Origin: CAYUHJ01 sp964444365
GTDB taxonomy: Bacteria; Planctomycetota; Planctomycetia; Gemmatales; Gemmataceae
Length of the DNA stretch: 64,000 nucleotides
Reading direction: 5' to 3'
NCBI GenBank assembly: GCA_964444365.1
Contig: CAYUHJ010000009.1
Coordinates: forward strand, 1 to 64,000
Under the pieces are notes generated by a model that was given only the letters and a program-made list of their open reading frames with translations, did not search any database and was not told where the DNA came from. This document shows, in pieces, positions 32,920-42,126 of the stretch (its first letter is position 1; each line of letters begins with the position of its first letter). The position numbers were made by a program, and so were the translations under genes.

Positions 32920-34977
32920 ATGCGAACCGCCCTCGCGATCCTGCTCCTCGCCGGAGGCCCGGCCATGACCGCCCTGTCCGACGAAGGCATGTGGCTGCCC
33001 AACGACCCGCCGCGGGAGCTGCTGACAAAGAAGTACGACTTCGACCTGACGGACGCCTGGCTCGACCGGGCCACGCACGGGTCCGTCCGCTTCAACAACG
33101 GCGGGTCCGGCGGGTTCGTCTCCGCGGACGGGCTGATCGTCACGAACCACCACATCGCCGCGGATGCGTTGCAAAAGCTCTCCGGCCCTGGCAAAGACCT
33201 GTTCGCGGACGGGTTTGTCGCCAAGACGCGGGCGGACGAACTGAAATGCCCCGACCTGGAACTGAACGTGTTGCAGTCGATCGAGGACGTGACCGCACGG
33301 GTGAACGCGGCCGTGAAGGACGGCATGAAACCGGCCGAGGCGTTCGCGGCCCGGCGGGCGGTCATGGGCGAGATCGAGAGCGAGTCGCTGAAAAAGACGG
33401 GGCTGCGGTCGGACATCGTCACGCTCTACAACGGCGGGGCGTACCACCTCTACCGCTACAAGAAGTACACCGACATCCGCCTCGTGTTCGCCCCGGAGGC
33501 GGGTATCGCGGCGTTCGGCGGGGACGTGGACAACTTCGAGTACCCCCGGCACGGGCTCGACGTGGCGTTCTTCCGGGCCTACGAGAAGGGCGAACCCGCG
33601 AAGGTGACTCACTTCTTCAAGTGGAGCGAAACCGGCCCGGCGGAGAACGACCTCGTCTTCGTCACCGGCCACCCCGGCACGACGCAACGGCTGGAAACCC
33701 TCGCGAAATTGAAGCACCGCCGGGACGCGACGCTGCCGTACACGCTGTATCGGCTTCGCACCCTGGAAGCGGCCCTGACGCAGTATTCCGAGGCCGACCC
33801 CGAGCAACGCCGCCAGGCCGCGACGGACCTGCACCGCGTCGCGAATGCGCGGAAGGCGTTCAGCGGGCAGCTGCAGGGGTTGCTCGACCCCAAGATTCTC
33901 GCGCAGAAGACCGACGGGGAGGACGCCATCGCCACCCGCCTCCAGGACGCGAAAGCCTACCGGGAGGCGGTCGACAAAGTGACGGCGGTGCAGAAAACGT
34001 TCCGCCCCTTCGAACGGGAGTACGCCCTGCTCGAACGCGGCGATGCGTTCTTCACGGATTTCCTGCCGATCGCCCGGCACCTGGTGCGGCTCGGTGACGA
34101 ACTCCCGAAGAAGTCCCCGGACCGGCTGCGGGAATACCGCGAATCGAACCTCGAATCGCTGAAATTCCAGCTCTTCAGCCCCGCGCCGATCTACCCGGAC
34201 CTGGAGCGGGCCAAGCTCACCGCGTCGCTCACGTTCCTCGCCGAGAACCTGGGCGGCGAACACCCGCTGGTCGTGGCGGTCCTCGCCGGGAAGAACCCCG
34301 CCAACCGCGCCGCGGAACTGATCGCGGGGACCAAACTCGCGAACGTCGACGAACGCAAGAAGCTGTTCGACGGCGGCAAAACTGCCGTGGACGCCAGCAC
34401 GGACACGATGATCGTGCTTGCCCGCACCGTCGACGCCGAAGCCCGAAAGCTCCGCAAACGCTACGAGGAAGAAGTCGAGGAACCCGAACGCCAGGCCTAC
34501 GCCGAGATCGCGAAAGCCCGCTTCGCCGCCTTCGGCAAGACCATCGCCCCGGACGCGACATTCACCCTCCGCCTCGCGTTCGGCACCGCCAAGGGGTACG
34601 AAGTGGACGGTAAAACACTGCCGTTCCACACCACGTTCGGCAGCGCCTTCGAGAAGGCCACCAAGCTCGGCCACCGCGACCCGTTCGACTTGCCAAAGCG
34701 GTGGAAAGACGGCAAGGACAAGCTCGACCTGACGACGCCGTTCGACTTCGTCAGCACGGCGGACACGATCGGCGGCAACAGCGGCTCGCCGGTCCTCAAC
34801 CGCGCCGGCGAACTCGTCGGCATCAACTTCGACCGCAACCGCCACGGCCTGGTGCGGAACTTCGTCTACACCGACGTGCAAGCCCGCCACATCGCCGTGC
34901 ATTCGCGAGCGGTGTTGGAGGCGCTGCGAAAGCTGTACGACGCCGAACCGCTGGTGAAGGAACTGACCGGGAAGTGA
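32920..34977 (+). CDS. S46 family serine peptidase (dipeptidyl-peptidase 7/11-like)
   Basis: 685 residues with a short signal peptide (MRTALAILLLAGGPAMTALS). Family signatures: EGMWLPNDPP at the mature N-terminus, GFVSADGLIVTNHH containing the catalytic histidine (residues 77-78), GGDVDNFEYPRHGLDVAFF with the aspartate, and IGGNSGSPVLN with Ser621 as likely nucleophile. S46 enzymes remove dipeptides from peptide N-termini in the periplasm. The residue that sets DPP7 or DPP11 specificity lies in the LVGINFDRNRHG region but I cannot assign it. The downstream phosphatase gene starts at or within a few bases of its stop. Confidence 0.9.
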   Translation: MRTALAILLLAGGPAMTALSDEGMWLPNDPPRELLTKKYDFDLTDAWLDRATHGSVRFNNGGSGGFVSADGLIVTNHHIAADALQKLSGPGKDLFADGFVAKTRADELKCPDLELNVLQSIEDVTARVNAAVKDGMKPAEAFAARRAVMGEIESESLKKTGLRSDIVTLYNGGAYHLYRYKKYTDIRLVFAPEAGIAAFGGDVDNFEYPRHGLDVAFFRAYEKGEPAKVTHFFKWSETGPAENDLVFVTGHPGTTQRLETLAKLKHRRDATLPYTLYRLRTLEAALTQYSEADPEQRRQAATDLHRVANARKAFSGQLQGLLDPKILAQKTDGEDAIATRLQDAKAYREAVDKVTAVQKTFRPFEREYALLERGDAFFTDFLPIARHLVRLGDELPKKSPDRLREYRESNLESLKFQLFSPAPIYPDLERAKLTASLTFLAENLGGEHPLVVAVLAGKNPANRAAELIAGTKLANVDERKKLFDGGKTAVDASTDTMIVLARTVDAEARKLRKRYEEEVEEPERQAYAEIAKARFAAFGKTIAPDATFTLRLAFGTAKGYEVDGKTLPFHTTFGSAFEKATKLGHRDPFDLPKRWKDGKDKLDLTTPFDFVSTADTIGGNSGSPVLNRAGELVGINFDRNRHGLVRNFVYTDVQARHIAVHSRAVLEALRKLYDAEPLVKELTGK

Positions 34978-34988
34978 GTGACACCCCC

Positions 34989-35522
34989 ATGTCACGGCTC
35001 TCGTTTCGCAGAGCACTGACGGCCTTCGTCGCGGTACTGGCCGTGGCATGGGCGGCGAACGTCGCTGTCGATTACGCCATCGCGGAGCCGCCGAACTACA
35101 GCCAGATCGAACCGGGGTTGTACCTCGGCGGGTCGGTTCCGCGACCGCCGCGGGGGGTGACAGCGGTGCTGAACCTCTGCGAAGTCGAAGACCGGTACAC
35201 GGCCGAGGTTCACTCCTGGCAACCGATCGCTGACGCTGCCCCCGCGCCCGACCTTGCATGGCTGCGTCGTCAGGTGGACTTCGTCCGCGAGCACCGCACG
35301 GCGGGGCGGGCAATGTTCGTCCACTGCCACGCGGGGGTCAGTCGGAGTGCGATGGTCACGGCCGCATTCCTCATGGCCGACCGCGGGCTGACGCGGGACG
35401 AGGCCCTGCGGCGTCTCCGCGAAGTTCGACCCCAGGTTCGCCCCAACCCGGCATTCATGGAACGGCTTACGGAATGGGAGAGGGAACTTCGCTCGGCCCC
35501 GTCGCGAGCCTGTCGAACTTGA
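34989..35522 (+). CDS. Dual-specificity protein phosphatase-like protein, membrane-anchored or secreted
   Basis: 177 residues from ATG 34989. An in-frame GTG at 34974 overlaps the peptidase stop codon and is an alternative start. An N-terminal hydrophobic helix (ALTAFVAVLAVAWAANVAV) precedes the phosphatase domain: IEPGLYLGGSV, LNLCEVEDRY, and VHCHAGVSRSAMV, a textbook HCX5R loop, followed by RLREVRPQVRPNPAF. It is predicted to hydrolyse phosphoesters outside or at the membrane; the substrate could be protein or lipid. Probably coexpressed with the S46 peptidase. Confidence 0.8.
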   Translation: MSRLSFRRALTAFVAVLAVAWAANVAVDYAIAEPPNYSQIEPGLYLGGSVPRPPRGVTAVLNLCEVEDRYTAEVHSWQPIADAAPAPDLAWLRRQVDFVREHRTAGRAMFVHCHAGVSRSAMVTAAFLMADRGLTRDEALRRLREVRPQVRPNPAFMERLTEWERELRSAPSRACRT

Positions 35523-35646
35523 CGATTCCGCTTCGAGACTTGCAACGGCCCGAACTTCGGGTAAACTTCGAATTGCCTCCCGGTCCGCTTCCGCGGACGA
35601 CTGTTGATCACGCTGCCCCGCCTTCCCCGCCGACACGGGTTCCCCG

Positions 35647-38280
35647 ATGCGCCACCTCGCCTGGATCGTCACGGCCGTCGTGTTCGCTCCCACCGCATCC
35701 CGTGCGGCCGGGCCGGACGCGAAGGCGGTGGAATTCTTCGAGTCGAAGATTCGCCCGGTGCTGGTCGAGCAGTGCTACTCCTGCCACTCCGCGGACGCCG
35801 AGGGGAAGAAGAAACTCAAGGGGGGCTTGAAGCTCGACACCGCGGCGGCCGTCCTCAAGGGCGGCGACTCGGGGCCGGCCGTCGTGCCGGGGAAGCCGAA
35901 GGACAGTCTGCTCGTCAAGGCGCTGCACGCCAGCAACGACGTTTCGCTGATGCCGCCGAAGGGGAAGTTGGCCGCGAACGTGATCGCCGACTTCGAGGCG
36001 TGGATCGCCACCGGGGCCGCCGACCCGCGGACCGACGGCGGGGCCACCGCGAAGGCGGGCATCGACATCGAAAAGGGCCGGCAACACTGGGCCTTCCAGC
36101 CGCCGAAGAAGGCGACTCCGCCCGCGAACGCCGGCAAGACTGACCTCGACAAGTTCGTCCTCGCGAAACTCGCCGAGAAGGGGCTGACCCCCGCGAAGCC
36201 CGCCGACAAGCGGACAATCCTGCGGCGCGTCTACTTCGACCTGATCGGGTTGCCGCCGACACCGGACGAGGTGGAAGCGTTCGAGAAGAACCCGTCGCCG
36301 ACCGCCCTCGCGGACGTTGTGAATGAACTGCTCAAGTCACCCCGTTACGGCGAACGCTGGGCACGGCACTGGCTCGACGTGGCCCGGTACGCCGAGGACC
36401 AGGCCCACACGTTCGGCGTGAAGCCGTACTCGAACGCCTGGCAGTACCGCGACTGGGTCATCGCCGCCCTGAACGCGGACACGCCCTACGACCAGTTCCT
36501 GAAGCTGCAACTCGCCGGCGACCTGATGCCGGAATCGGCCGGCGACCCGTTCACCCGCCTCGCCGGGCTAGGCCTGCTCGGGCTCGGGGCGCAGTATTAC
36601 GGCGGCAACCCGACCGCCCGGGCCGACGAACTCGACGACAAACTCGACACCGTCACCCGCGGGATGCTCGGCGTCACGGTGGCGTGTGCCCGCTGCCACG
36701 ACCACAAGTTCGACCCGATCCCGACCCGCGATTATTACTCCCTCGCCGGCATCTTCAACGGCGGCAAGATGGCGGAAGCCCCGCTCGCTCCCGAGGACAT
36801 CGTCAAGAAGTACGACGACGCCCAGAAGAAGGTCAAGGAGCAGGACGACAAGGTGAAGGCGTGGCTGACCGAGAAGGCGAAGGCCGCCGGCGAGGCGGAG
36901 GTCGCCCGCACCGCGAAGTACCTGACGGCCGTTCGCAAGATGCGCGAGCCGGGGGCGAAACCGGACAAGATCGCCGCCGAGGAGCAGCTCGACCGGCGGT
37001 TCCTGGAGAAGTGGGCCAAGTTCCTCGACCCGAAGAACGCCCCGAAACTGCCGCCGATGATGAAGGCCCTCGCCGACGCCCCCGCGCAGGAAGTTCCGAC
37101 GAAAGCGGGCGAGTTCCAGGCCGCGCTGGCATCCGCAATCGAGGCGGTGAAGAAGCCGAAGCCGCCGAAGGAGCAAGTCGAGTTGGTGAAGGCGATCCTT
37201 CAAGACCAGAACGGCCCGCTATTCGTGAAGCCGGAGGAAGTGGAAAAGGCACTGCCGAAGCCGGACTCGGAAACCCTCGCCGGGATGAAAAAGGAACTCG
37301 ACGAGCGCAAGAAGGCGTCGCCGCCGATGTACCCCGTCGCGCACGTCATGAAGGGCGGCGGCACCGCGATGAAAGTCTTCGTCCGCGGCAACCCGGCCAA
37401 GCTCGGCGAGCCGGCCCCGAAGCGCTTCCTGCAAGTGCTCTCGCCCAGTGGTTCCGCCGACCCGAAGGAGTTCACCCGCCTCGACCTCGCGAACGCGATC
37501 GGCTCGAAGGACAACCCGCTGACGGCCCGCGTGATCGTGAACCGCGTCTGGGCGCAGCACTTCGGCCGGGGGATCGTCGGCACGCCGAGCAACTTTGGCA
37601 AGCTCGGCGATACGCCGACACACCCGGAACTGCTCGATTATCTCGCCGTGAAGTTCATGGAGAACGGCTGGTCGCTGAAGTGGCTGCACCGCGAGATTCT
37701 GCTGTCCGGCACCTACCAGATGGCGAGCGCCGGCGACGCGGCCAATGCCGAGAAAGATGGCGACAACGCCTACCTCTGGCGGCAGAACCGTCGCCGGCTG
37801 GAAGTCGAACCGTGGCGGGATTCGCTGCTCGCGGTGTCCGGCAAACTCGACCTTACGACCGGCGGGCCGACGACCGACCTCCGCAACTCTGGCAACGCCC
37901 GCCGCACCGTCTACGGCAAGATCAGCCGGCACGAACTCGACGGGTTGCTGCGGCTGTTCGACTTCCCCGACGCGAACGTGACCGCCGACAAGCGGACGCT
38001 GACGACGGTCCCCCAGCAGCAACTCTTCGCGATGAACAGCGAGTTCATGGTGACGCAAGCGAAGGCGTTCACCGCCCGCGTGGCGAAGCTCGGCAAGACC
38101 GAGGACGAGAAGATCGTCGCCGCGTACCGCCTCGCCTTCGGCCGCAAACCGAGCGACGAGGAAGTGTCCGTAGGCCGCCAATTCGTGGCGTTGCCGAACG
38201 ACGCGAAGGACAAGCTGACGCGCTGGGAGCAGTATTCGCAAGTGCTCCTCGCGGCGAACGAGTTCCTGTACGTGGATTGA
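35647..38280 (+). CDS. Planctomycete cytochrome C (PSCyt1) / DUF1549 / DUF1553 protein
   Basis: 877 residues with signal peptide (WIVTAVVFAPTASRAAG). The N-terminal PSCyt1 cytochrome has CYSCH at residues 43-47 and the distal MPPKGKL methionine segment. DUF1549 spans ~165-370 (LDKFVLAKLAEKGLTPA, YFDLIGLPPTPDEVEAF, RYGERWARHWLDVARYAED, and CARCHDHKFDPIPTRDYY, a second CxxCH). A Lys/Glu-rich coiled region follows. DUF1553 fills the C-terminus (NPLTARVIVNRVWAQHFGRG, HREILLSGTYQM, RRTVYGKISRHELDG). These proteins pair with DUF1501 proteins, here the gene at 39085, and are presumed envelope redox or polymer-degradation components. Confidence 0.9.
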   Translation: MRHLAWIVTAVVFAPTASRAAGPDAKAVEFFESKIRPVLVEQCYSCHSADAEGKKKLKGGLKLDTAAAVLKGGDSGPAVVPGKPKDSLLVKALHASNDVSLMPPKGKLAANVIADFEAWIATGAADPRTDGGATAKAGIDIEKGRQHWAFQPPKKATPPANAGKTDLDKFVLAKLAEKGLTPAKPADKRTILRRVYFDLIGLPPTPDEVEAFEKNPSPTALADVVNELLKSPRYGERWARHWLDVARYAEDQAHTFGVKPYSNAWQYRDWVIAALNADTPYDQFLKLQLAGDLMPESAGDPFTRLAGLGLLGLGAQYYGGNPTARADELDDKLDTVTRGMLGVTVACARCHDHKFDPIPTRDYYSLAGIFNGGKMAEAPLAPEDIVKKYDDAQKKVKEQDDKVKAWLTEKAKAAGEAEVARTAKYLTAVRKMREPGAKPDKIAAEEQLDRRFLEKWAKFLDPKNAPKLPPMMKALADAPAQEVPTKAGEFQAALASAIEAVKKPKPPKEQVELVKAILQDQNGPLFVKPEEVEKALPKPDSETLAGMKKELDERKKASPPMYPVAHVMKGGGTAMKVFVRGNPAKLGEPAPKRFLQVLSPSGSADPKEFTRLDLANAIGSKDNPLTARVIVNRVWAQHFGRGIVGTPSNFGKLGDTPTHPELLDYLAVKFMENGWSLKWLHREILLSGTYQMASAGDAANAEKDGDNAYLWRQNRRRLEVEPWRDSLLAVSGKLDLTTGGPTTDLRNSGNARRTVYGKISRHELDGLLRLFDFPDANVTADKRTLTTVPQQQLFAMNSEFMVTQAKAFTARVAKLGKTEDEKIVAAYRLAFGRKPSDEEVSVGRQFVALPNDAKDKLTRWEQYSQVLLAANEFLYVD

Positions 38281-38297
38281 TGGAGTAAACTGGCACC

Positions 38298-38473
38298 ATG
38301 ATCCGCATTACCTTCCCAACACCCGAAGCGAAGCGAGCCGCGCTCGGCAGCTTGCCGGGCGTTTCAGCTTCAAGAGTTTCGCCACCGGCGAAATGCTGGT
38401 GCCTGAAGAGGCGCTGGCATTTCTCGCCGTTGAGGGAGTTTCTTTCACCGTCGAGGGGCTAGTTGATTTGTAG
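38298..38473 (+). pseudogene. Frameshifted small conserved gene
   Basis: ATG 38298 begins MIRITFPTPEAKRAALG. After about 20 codons the similarity moves to another frame: GRFSFKSFATGEMLVPEEAL continuing LAFLAVEGVSFTVEGLVDL to the TAG at 38471. Together they match the layout of a small planctomycete protein I recall (MIRVTFP..AALGRLAGRF..LVPEEAL). Insertion of one G at AGCTTGCCGGG (near 38352-38362) would restore one ~58-residue frame. It is therefore either a real one-base deletion or a sequencing error. Function unknown. Confidence 0.6.
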
Positions 38474-38502
38474 GTCGGGTCGAGCTTCGAGGCCCGACCT
38501 AC
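38470..38502 (+). terminator. Strong hairpin after the broken small gene
   Basis: GTAGGTCGGG at 38470-38479 and CCCGACCTAC at 38493-38502 form a perfect 10-bp stem whose loop contains a further short TCGA pairing. It overlaps the TAG of the small broken gene. It could end transcription of the DUF1549 gene unit or be a remnant of a small repeat. No T-run follows. Confidence 0.55.
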
Positions 38503-38539
38503 AAGAGTGAAAATTCGATCAATTATGTTGGGCTATGTC

Positions 38540-39088
38540 ATGCGAATCTTGGTCTACAAACGAACCCACAGTGGCGACCCAGACGCAAGAGGTTGCTTCG
38601 GCGCGTTTGATTGCATGGGTTCCGTGCGAAACCGAGCTTTTGAAGCGGTGATCGGTGTCGGTGGCCTTGGAGATGAAGCGATTTCCAACGACATCGCTGG
38701 TAAGGTAACTTGGATCGGAATCGGTCCACACAAACGCAACGTGAGTTCAAAACGCGGACCAGAAGTGTACTTCGATCACTTTCTATATCTCGGCACAGCT
38801 GGCGAGGATTTTGCCACTGCGGCACCAACACTCGCTCATCGAATCTACACCAACAAAATTCGTCACATTATGGATGGATTAAGTCCCGGCGAATCGGCTG
38901 AAGCATTGACGCTTGTCGAGACCGCTCGGAATGCTCCACCCTCGCCGGGACTAGAGCAACTCAAACGTCGACGGAAAGCAGTAGTTCATTGCGTACCGAC
39001 CATCCGTTCGACAACAGGAATCAAACTCGCTCAACGTCGCAAACGCATTTGCCGCCCCGCGAAATCACTAGCCGGAGATATCACATGA
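38540..39088 (+). CDS. Conserved hypothetical protein in lower-GC stretch
   Basis: 182 residues from ATG 38540. The N-terminal ~120 residues (VYKRTHSGDPDARGCFGAFDCMG, VIGVGGLGDEAIS, VTWIGIGPHKRN, VYFDHF) look like a small protein family I have seen as unannotated in many bacteria; no function known. The last ~45 residues are basic and less convincing, and the frame ends in an ATGA overlap with the DUF1501 gene. GC content and codon choice are clearly lower than those of neighbours on both sides, which suggests recent acquisition or relaxed selection. Confidence 0.55.
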   Translation: MRILVYKRTHSGDPDARGCFGAFDCMGSVRNRAFEAVIGVGGLGDEAISNDIAGKVTWIGIGPHKRNVSSKRGPEVYFDHFLYLGTAGEDFATAAPTLAHRIYTNKIRHIMDGLSPGESAEALTLVETARNAPPSPGLEQLKRRRKAVVHCVPTIRSTTGIKLAQRRKRICRPAKSLAGDIT

Positions 39089-40497
39089 CCCCCGCATTGC
39101 CGCTTGCTCTCGGCCCGAATGGGTTGCCGTTGAATCGCCGCGAGATGTTCCGCCGCGTCGGGGCGGGGCTCGGCAGCGTCGGGCTGGCGGGGGTGCTCGC
39201 GCAGGAAAGTCGCGCCGCGTCGGTGATCGCGAACCCGCTCGCGGAGAAGAAGTCGCACTTCGCGCCGAAGGCGAAGCACGTCATTCACCTGTTCATGAAC
39301 GGCGGGCCGTCGCAGGTCGACACGTTTGACCCGAAGCCGGAACTCGACAAGCAGCACGGCACCCGCCCGGCCGCGGCGAACCTCAACACCGAACGCAAGA
39401 CCGGCAACCTGTACCGGTCGCCGTTCAAGTTCAAGAAGTACGGCCAGTCCGGGATCGAAGTCTCCGAACTGTTCGACGGCGTCGGAAAGCACATTGACGA
39501 CATCTGCGTCATCCGCTCGATGCACGCCGACGTGCCGAACCACGAGCCGTCGCTGCTTCTGATGACGTGCGGCAACAGCCAGCCGATCCGGCCGAGCATG
39601 GGGTCGTGGCTCTGCTACGGCCTCGGCACGGAGAACCAGTCGCTGCCGGGGTTCGTGGTGCTCTGCCCCGGCAAGCCGGTCGTCGGCCCGCAACTCTGGG
39701 CGAGTTCGTTCCTGCCCGGCATCTTTCAGGGCTGTCACATCCAGAACCTCGACCCGAAGCGCGTCGTCGAGCACATCAACAACCAGTTCGTGTCGAAGGA
39801 CACGCAACGCCAGCAACTCGACTTGCTTCAGAAGTTGAACGGAATGCACCGCGACGCCCGCCCGGCGGACGCCAACCTCGACGCGCGGATTCAGTCGCTC
39901 GAAGTCGCGTTCCGGATGCAGACGGAAGCCCAGGAAGCGTTCGACCTCAACCGCGAACCGCAGAAAATCCGCGAGGAATACGGCAAGGGCTACTTCGCCG
40001 ATGCGTGCCTGTCCGCCCGCCGACTCGTCGAGCGCGGCGTTCGCACCGTCCAAGTTTTCTTTGGCGGCGGTCAACCCTGGGACGACCACGGCAACATCGA
40101 GGCCGGGCACCGCAACAAGGGGAAGGAAGCCGACAAGCCGATCGCGGCCCTCCTCGCGGACCTGAAGCGGACGGGGCTGCTCAAGGACACGCTCGTCGTC
40201 TGGGGCGGCGAGTTCGGCCGGACGCCGACTTCCGAAGGCGGCAACGGCCGGGACCACAACCACCTCGGGTTTACCGTCTGGATGGCCGGCGGCGGCGTGA
40301 AGGGTGGTATGGCTTACGGCAGCACCGACGACTTCGGCTTCGCCGCCGTGGACAAGAAGGTTCACGTCCACGACCTGCACGCGACGATCCTGCACCTGAT
40401 GGGCCTGGACCACGAGAAGTTGACGTACCGCTACAGCGGCCGCGACTTCCGCCTGACCGACGTCCACGGCCGGGTGCTGACCGACATCATCGCGTGA
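39085..40497 (+). CDS. DUF1501 protein, Tat-type signal
   Basis: 470 residues from ATG 39085. Twin-arginine-like segment NRREMFRRVGAGLGSVGLAG. DUF1501 core motifs: HLFMNGGPSQVDTFDPKPEL, IRSMHADVPNHEPS, VFFGGGQPWDDHGNIEAGH, WGGEFGRTPTSEGGNGRDHN and WMAGGGVKGGMAYGSTDD. This is the longer subtype that commonly sits right after a PSCyt1/DUF1549/DUF1553 gene. Here that partner is at 35647-38280, with an 800-bp interruption between them. Presumed periplasmic hydrolase-fold protein, substrate unknown. Confidence 0.9.
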   Translation: MTPALPLALGPNGLPLNRREMFRRVGAGLGSVGLAGVLAQESRAASVIANPLAEKKSHFAPKAKHVIHLFMNGGPSQVDTFDPKPELDKQHGTRPAAANLNTERKTGNLYRSPFKFKKYGQSGIEVSELFDGVGKHIDDICVIRSMHADVPNHEPSLLLMTCGNSQPIRPSMGSWLCYGLGTENQSLPGFVVLCPGKPVVGPQLWASSFLPGIFQGCHIQNLDPKRVVEHINNQFVSKDTQRQQLDLLQKLNGMHRDARPADANLDARIQSLEVAFRMQTEAQEAFDLNREPQKIREEYGKGYFADACLSARRLVERGVRTVQVFFGGGQPWDDHGNIEAGHRNKGKEADKPIAALLADLKRTGLLKDTLVVWGGEFGRTPTSEGGNGRDHNHLGFTVWMAGGGVKGGMAYGSTDDFGFAAVDKKVHVHDLHATILHLMGLDHEKLTYRYSGRDFRLTDVHGRVLTDIIA

Positions 40498-40510
40498 CGA
40501 GACCTCCCCG

Positions 40511-41017
40511 ATGCGAACCGCCCTGACCCTCGCCGCCCTCGTTTTGCCCGGGGGCGGCCTGTTCGCCTCGGACCCGTGCCTCTCGGCGAAGTCGCTGTTG
40601 CGGTCGACGCAGTGCGAACTCGAATCGCTCTACACCCGCTCCGAAATGGGCACCGCCCCGACCGGCACGACCCGCGGGACCGCGATCTTTTCCCCCGGCA
40701 CGCACAAGACGGTCCCCGTCTCGCGCATGATCCGCGTCCTGTGGCGCGGCAAAGAATTCCCCGACTGCGAGACGATGATCAACCGCCTGCTCTGGGGCAA
40801 GGCGATCACCGCGAAGGTGTTCGTCGGCGAAAGCTGGTACGACGGCAAGCCGTCGCTGATTTTCGACTACGCCCCCACGTCCAAGCTCTTCGGCAACGCC
40901 CGCGACGAGGTCCGCGAGATCGCCCCCGGCCTCTGGCTCGGCCTGACGTACGTCCGGAAGAAGGACGGCCGCGTCGAATTGACGAACTCCTTCGTGCTCG
41001 AAGCGACGTGCAAGTAA
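40511..41017 (+). CDS. Secreted hypothetical protein
   Basis: 168 residues with a likely signal peptide (MRTALTLAALVLPGGGLFAS). The mature part contains SRMIRVLWRGKEF, TAKVFVGESWYDGKPSLIFDY and REIAPGLWLGLTYVRKKDGR, suggesting a small beta-rich, lipocalin-like fold, but I do not recognise a named family. It follows the DUF1501 gene by 13 bp and is probably cotranscribed. Confidence 0.6.
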   Translation: MRTALTLAALVLPGGGLFASDPCLSAKSLLRSTQCELESLYTRSEMGTAPTGTTRGTAIFSPGTHKTVPVSRMIRVLWRGKEFPDCETMINRLLWGKAITAKVFVGESWYDGKPSLIFDYAPTSKLFGNARDEVREIAPGLWLGLTYVRKKDGRVELTNSFVLEATCK

Positions 41018-41018
41018 A

Positions 41019-42083
41019 TCACCCGCCGAGGGTCACCGGCCGCCGTTCGCGGGACGAGGCGTAAATCGCCGTGAAGAGTTCGACCACGGCTCGACCGTCG
41101 GCCCCGGTCACGGCCGGCGGCCGGCCGGCGCGGATGGCCCCGAAAAAGTCTGCGAACTGTAGCGCGTGATAGTGGACCGTGCCGTCCACCTTCGCGAACC
41201 GCTCGGCGTCGTCGGTGCGGAATCTCGCGAGCAACTCTTCTTCGCCCGGCACCGTCCACACGTCGTTCAGCGGCGGCTCGGCGATGCCGGACATCCCCGC
41301 GATGAACGTCGCCCCGCGGTCCGTCTCGACGCCGACCGACGCCCCGTTCGTGCCGTGGACGTGGACCTTCGAGTAAATCCCCGGCTTCTGCGACACGGAC
41401 GCGACGACCGACCCGAGTCCGCCGTTCCGGAATCGGATCGCGGCGACGGCGGTGTCCTCCACCTCCACCGCGGGGTGGTTGAGGTTCGCCCAGTAGCCGG
41501 TCACCTCCGCGGCCGGCCCCAGGAACCAGAGCAGCGTGTCGAGGTGGTGCGACGACTGGTTCGCGAGCACCCCGCCGCCCTCGGTGTCCCACCGGCCGCG
41601 CCACGGGTCGGACCGGTAGTAACTCGGGTCGCGCCACGAGTACATCTGAAACGTGCCGAGGCACGGGGTGCCGATCTTCCCGGCGTCGATCGCGTCTTTC
41701 ACCCGGCGGACCGGCTCGAAGAACCGCCGCTGGCTGACCACGCCGAGGGTAACCCCGGACCGGGCGGCCGCGGCGAGCATCGCGTCGCAGTCGGCCAGCG
41801 ACGACGCCATCGGCTTCTCGGTGAGGACGTGAACCCCCGCCTCGGCGGCGACGATCGCGGGCTCGGCGTGCAGCGGGTGCGGCGTCCCGATGACGACGGC
41901 GTCGACTTCGCGGACCAGCGCGCGGACGTCGGTGAACGGTTGGACGCGAAACTTCGCGGCGAACGCTTCCGCCCGCGACCGGTCGGCGTCGCACGCCCCG
42001 GCGAACGAAACGTCCGGCAGCGAGGCGAGCGCCGCCGCGTGGATCGTGCCGACTTTCCCGCACCCGACAATTCCGACCCGCAT
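41019..42083 (-). CDS. Gfo/Idh/MocA family oxidoreductase
   Basis: 354 residues. The N-terminal Rossmann domain has MRVGIVGCGKVGTIHAAAL, and the conserved EKPMASSLADCDAML motif near residue 95 contains the family lysine. The C-terminal alpha/beta domain includes VLANQSSHHLDTLLWFLGP, matching the GGVLxDxxxHxxD signature. The family oxidises or reduces sugars and cyclitols with NAD(P). No Tat signal, so cytoplasmic. It converges with the secreted hypothetical gene at 40511; the adjacent upstream gene is a DUF4392 protein. Confidence 0.9.
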   Translation of the reverse strand: MRVGIVGCGKVGTIHAAALASLPDVSFAGACDADRSRAEAFAAKFRVQPFTDVRALVREVDAVVIGTPHPLHAEPAIVAAEAGVHVLTEKPMASSLADCDAMLAAAARSGVTLGVVSQRRFFEPVRRVKDAIDAGKIGTPCLGTFQMYSWRDPSYYRSDPWRGRWDTEGGGVLANQSSHHLDTLLWFLGPAAEVTGYWANLNHPAVEVEDTAVAAIRFRNGGLGSVVASVSQKPGIYSKVHVHGTNGASVGVETDRGATFIAGMSGIAEPPLNDVWTVPGEEELLARFRTDDAERFAKVDGTVHYHALQFADFFGAIRAGRPPAVTGADGRAVVELFTAIYASSRERRPVTLGG

Positions 42084-42126
42084 GGCGGCCTCCGAAACGG
42101 CGTGAGATCCGAGCAGTTCCGTCCGG

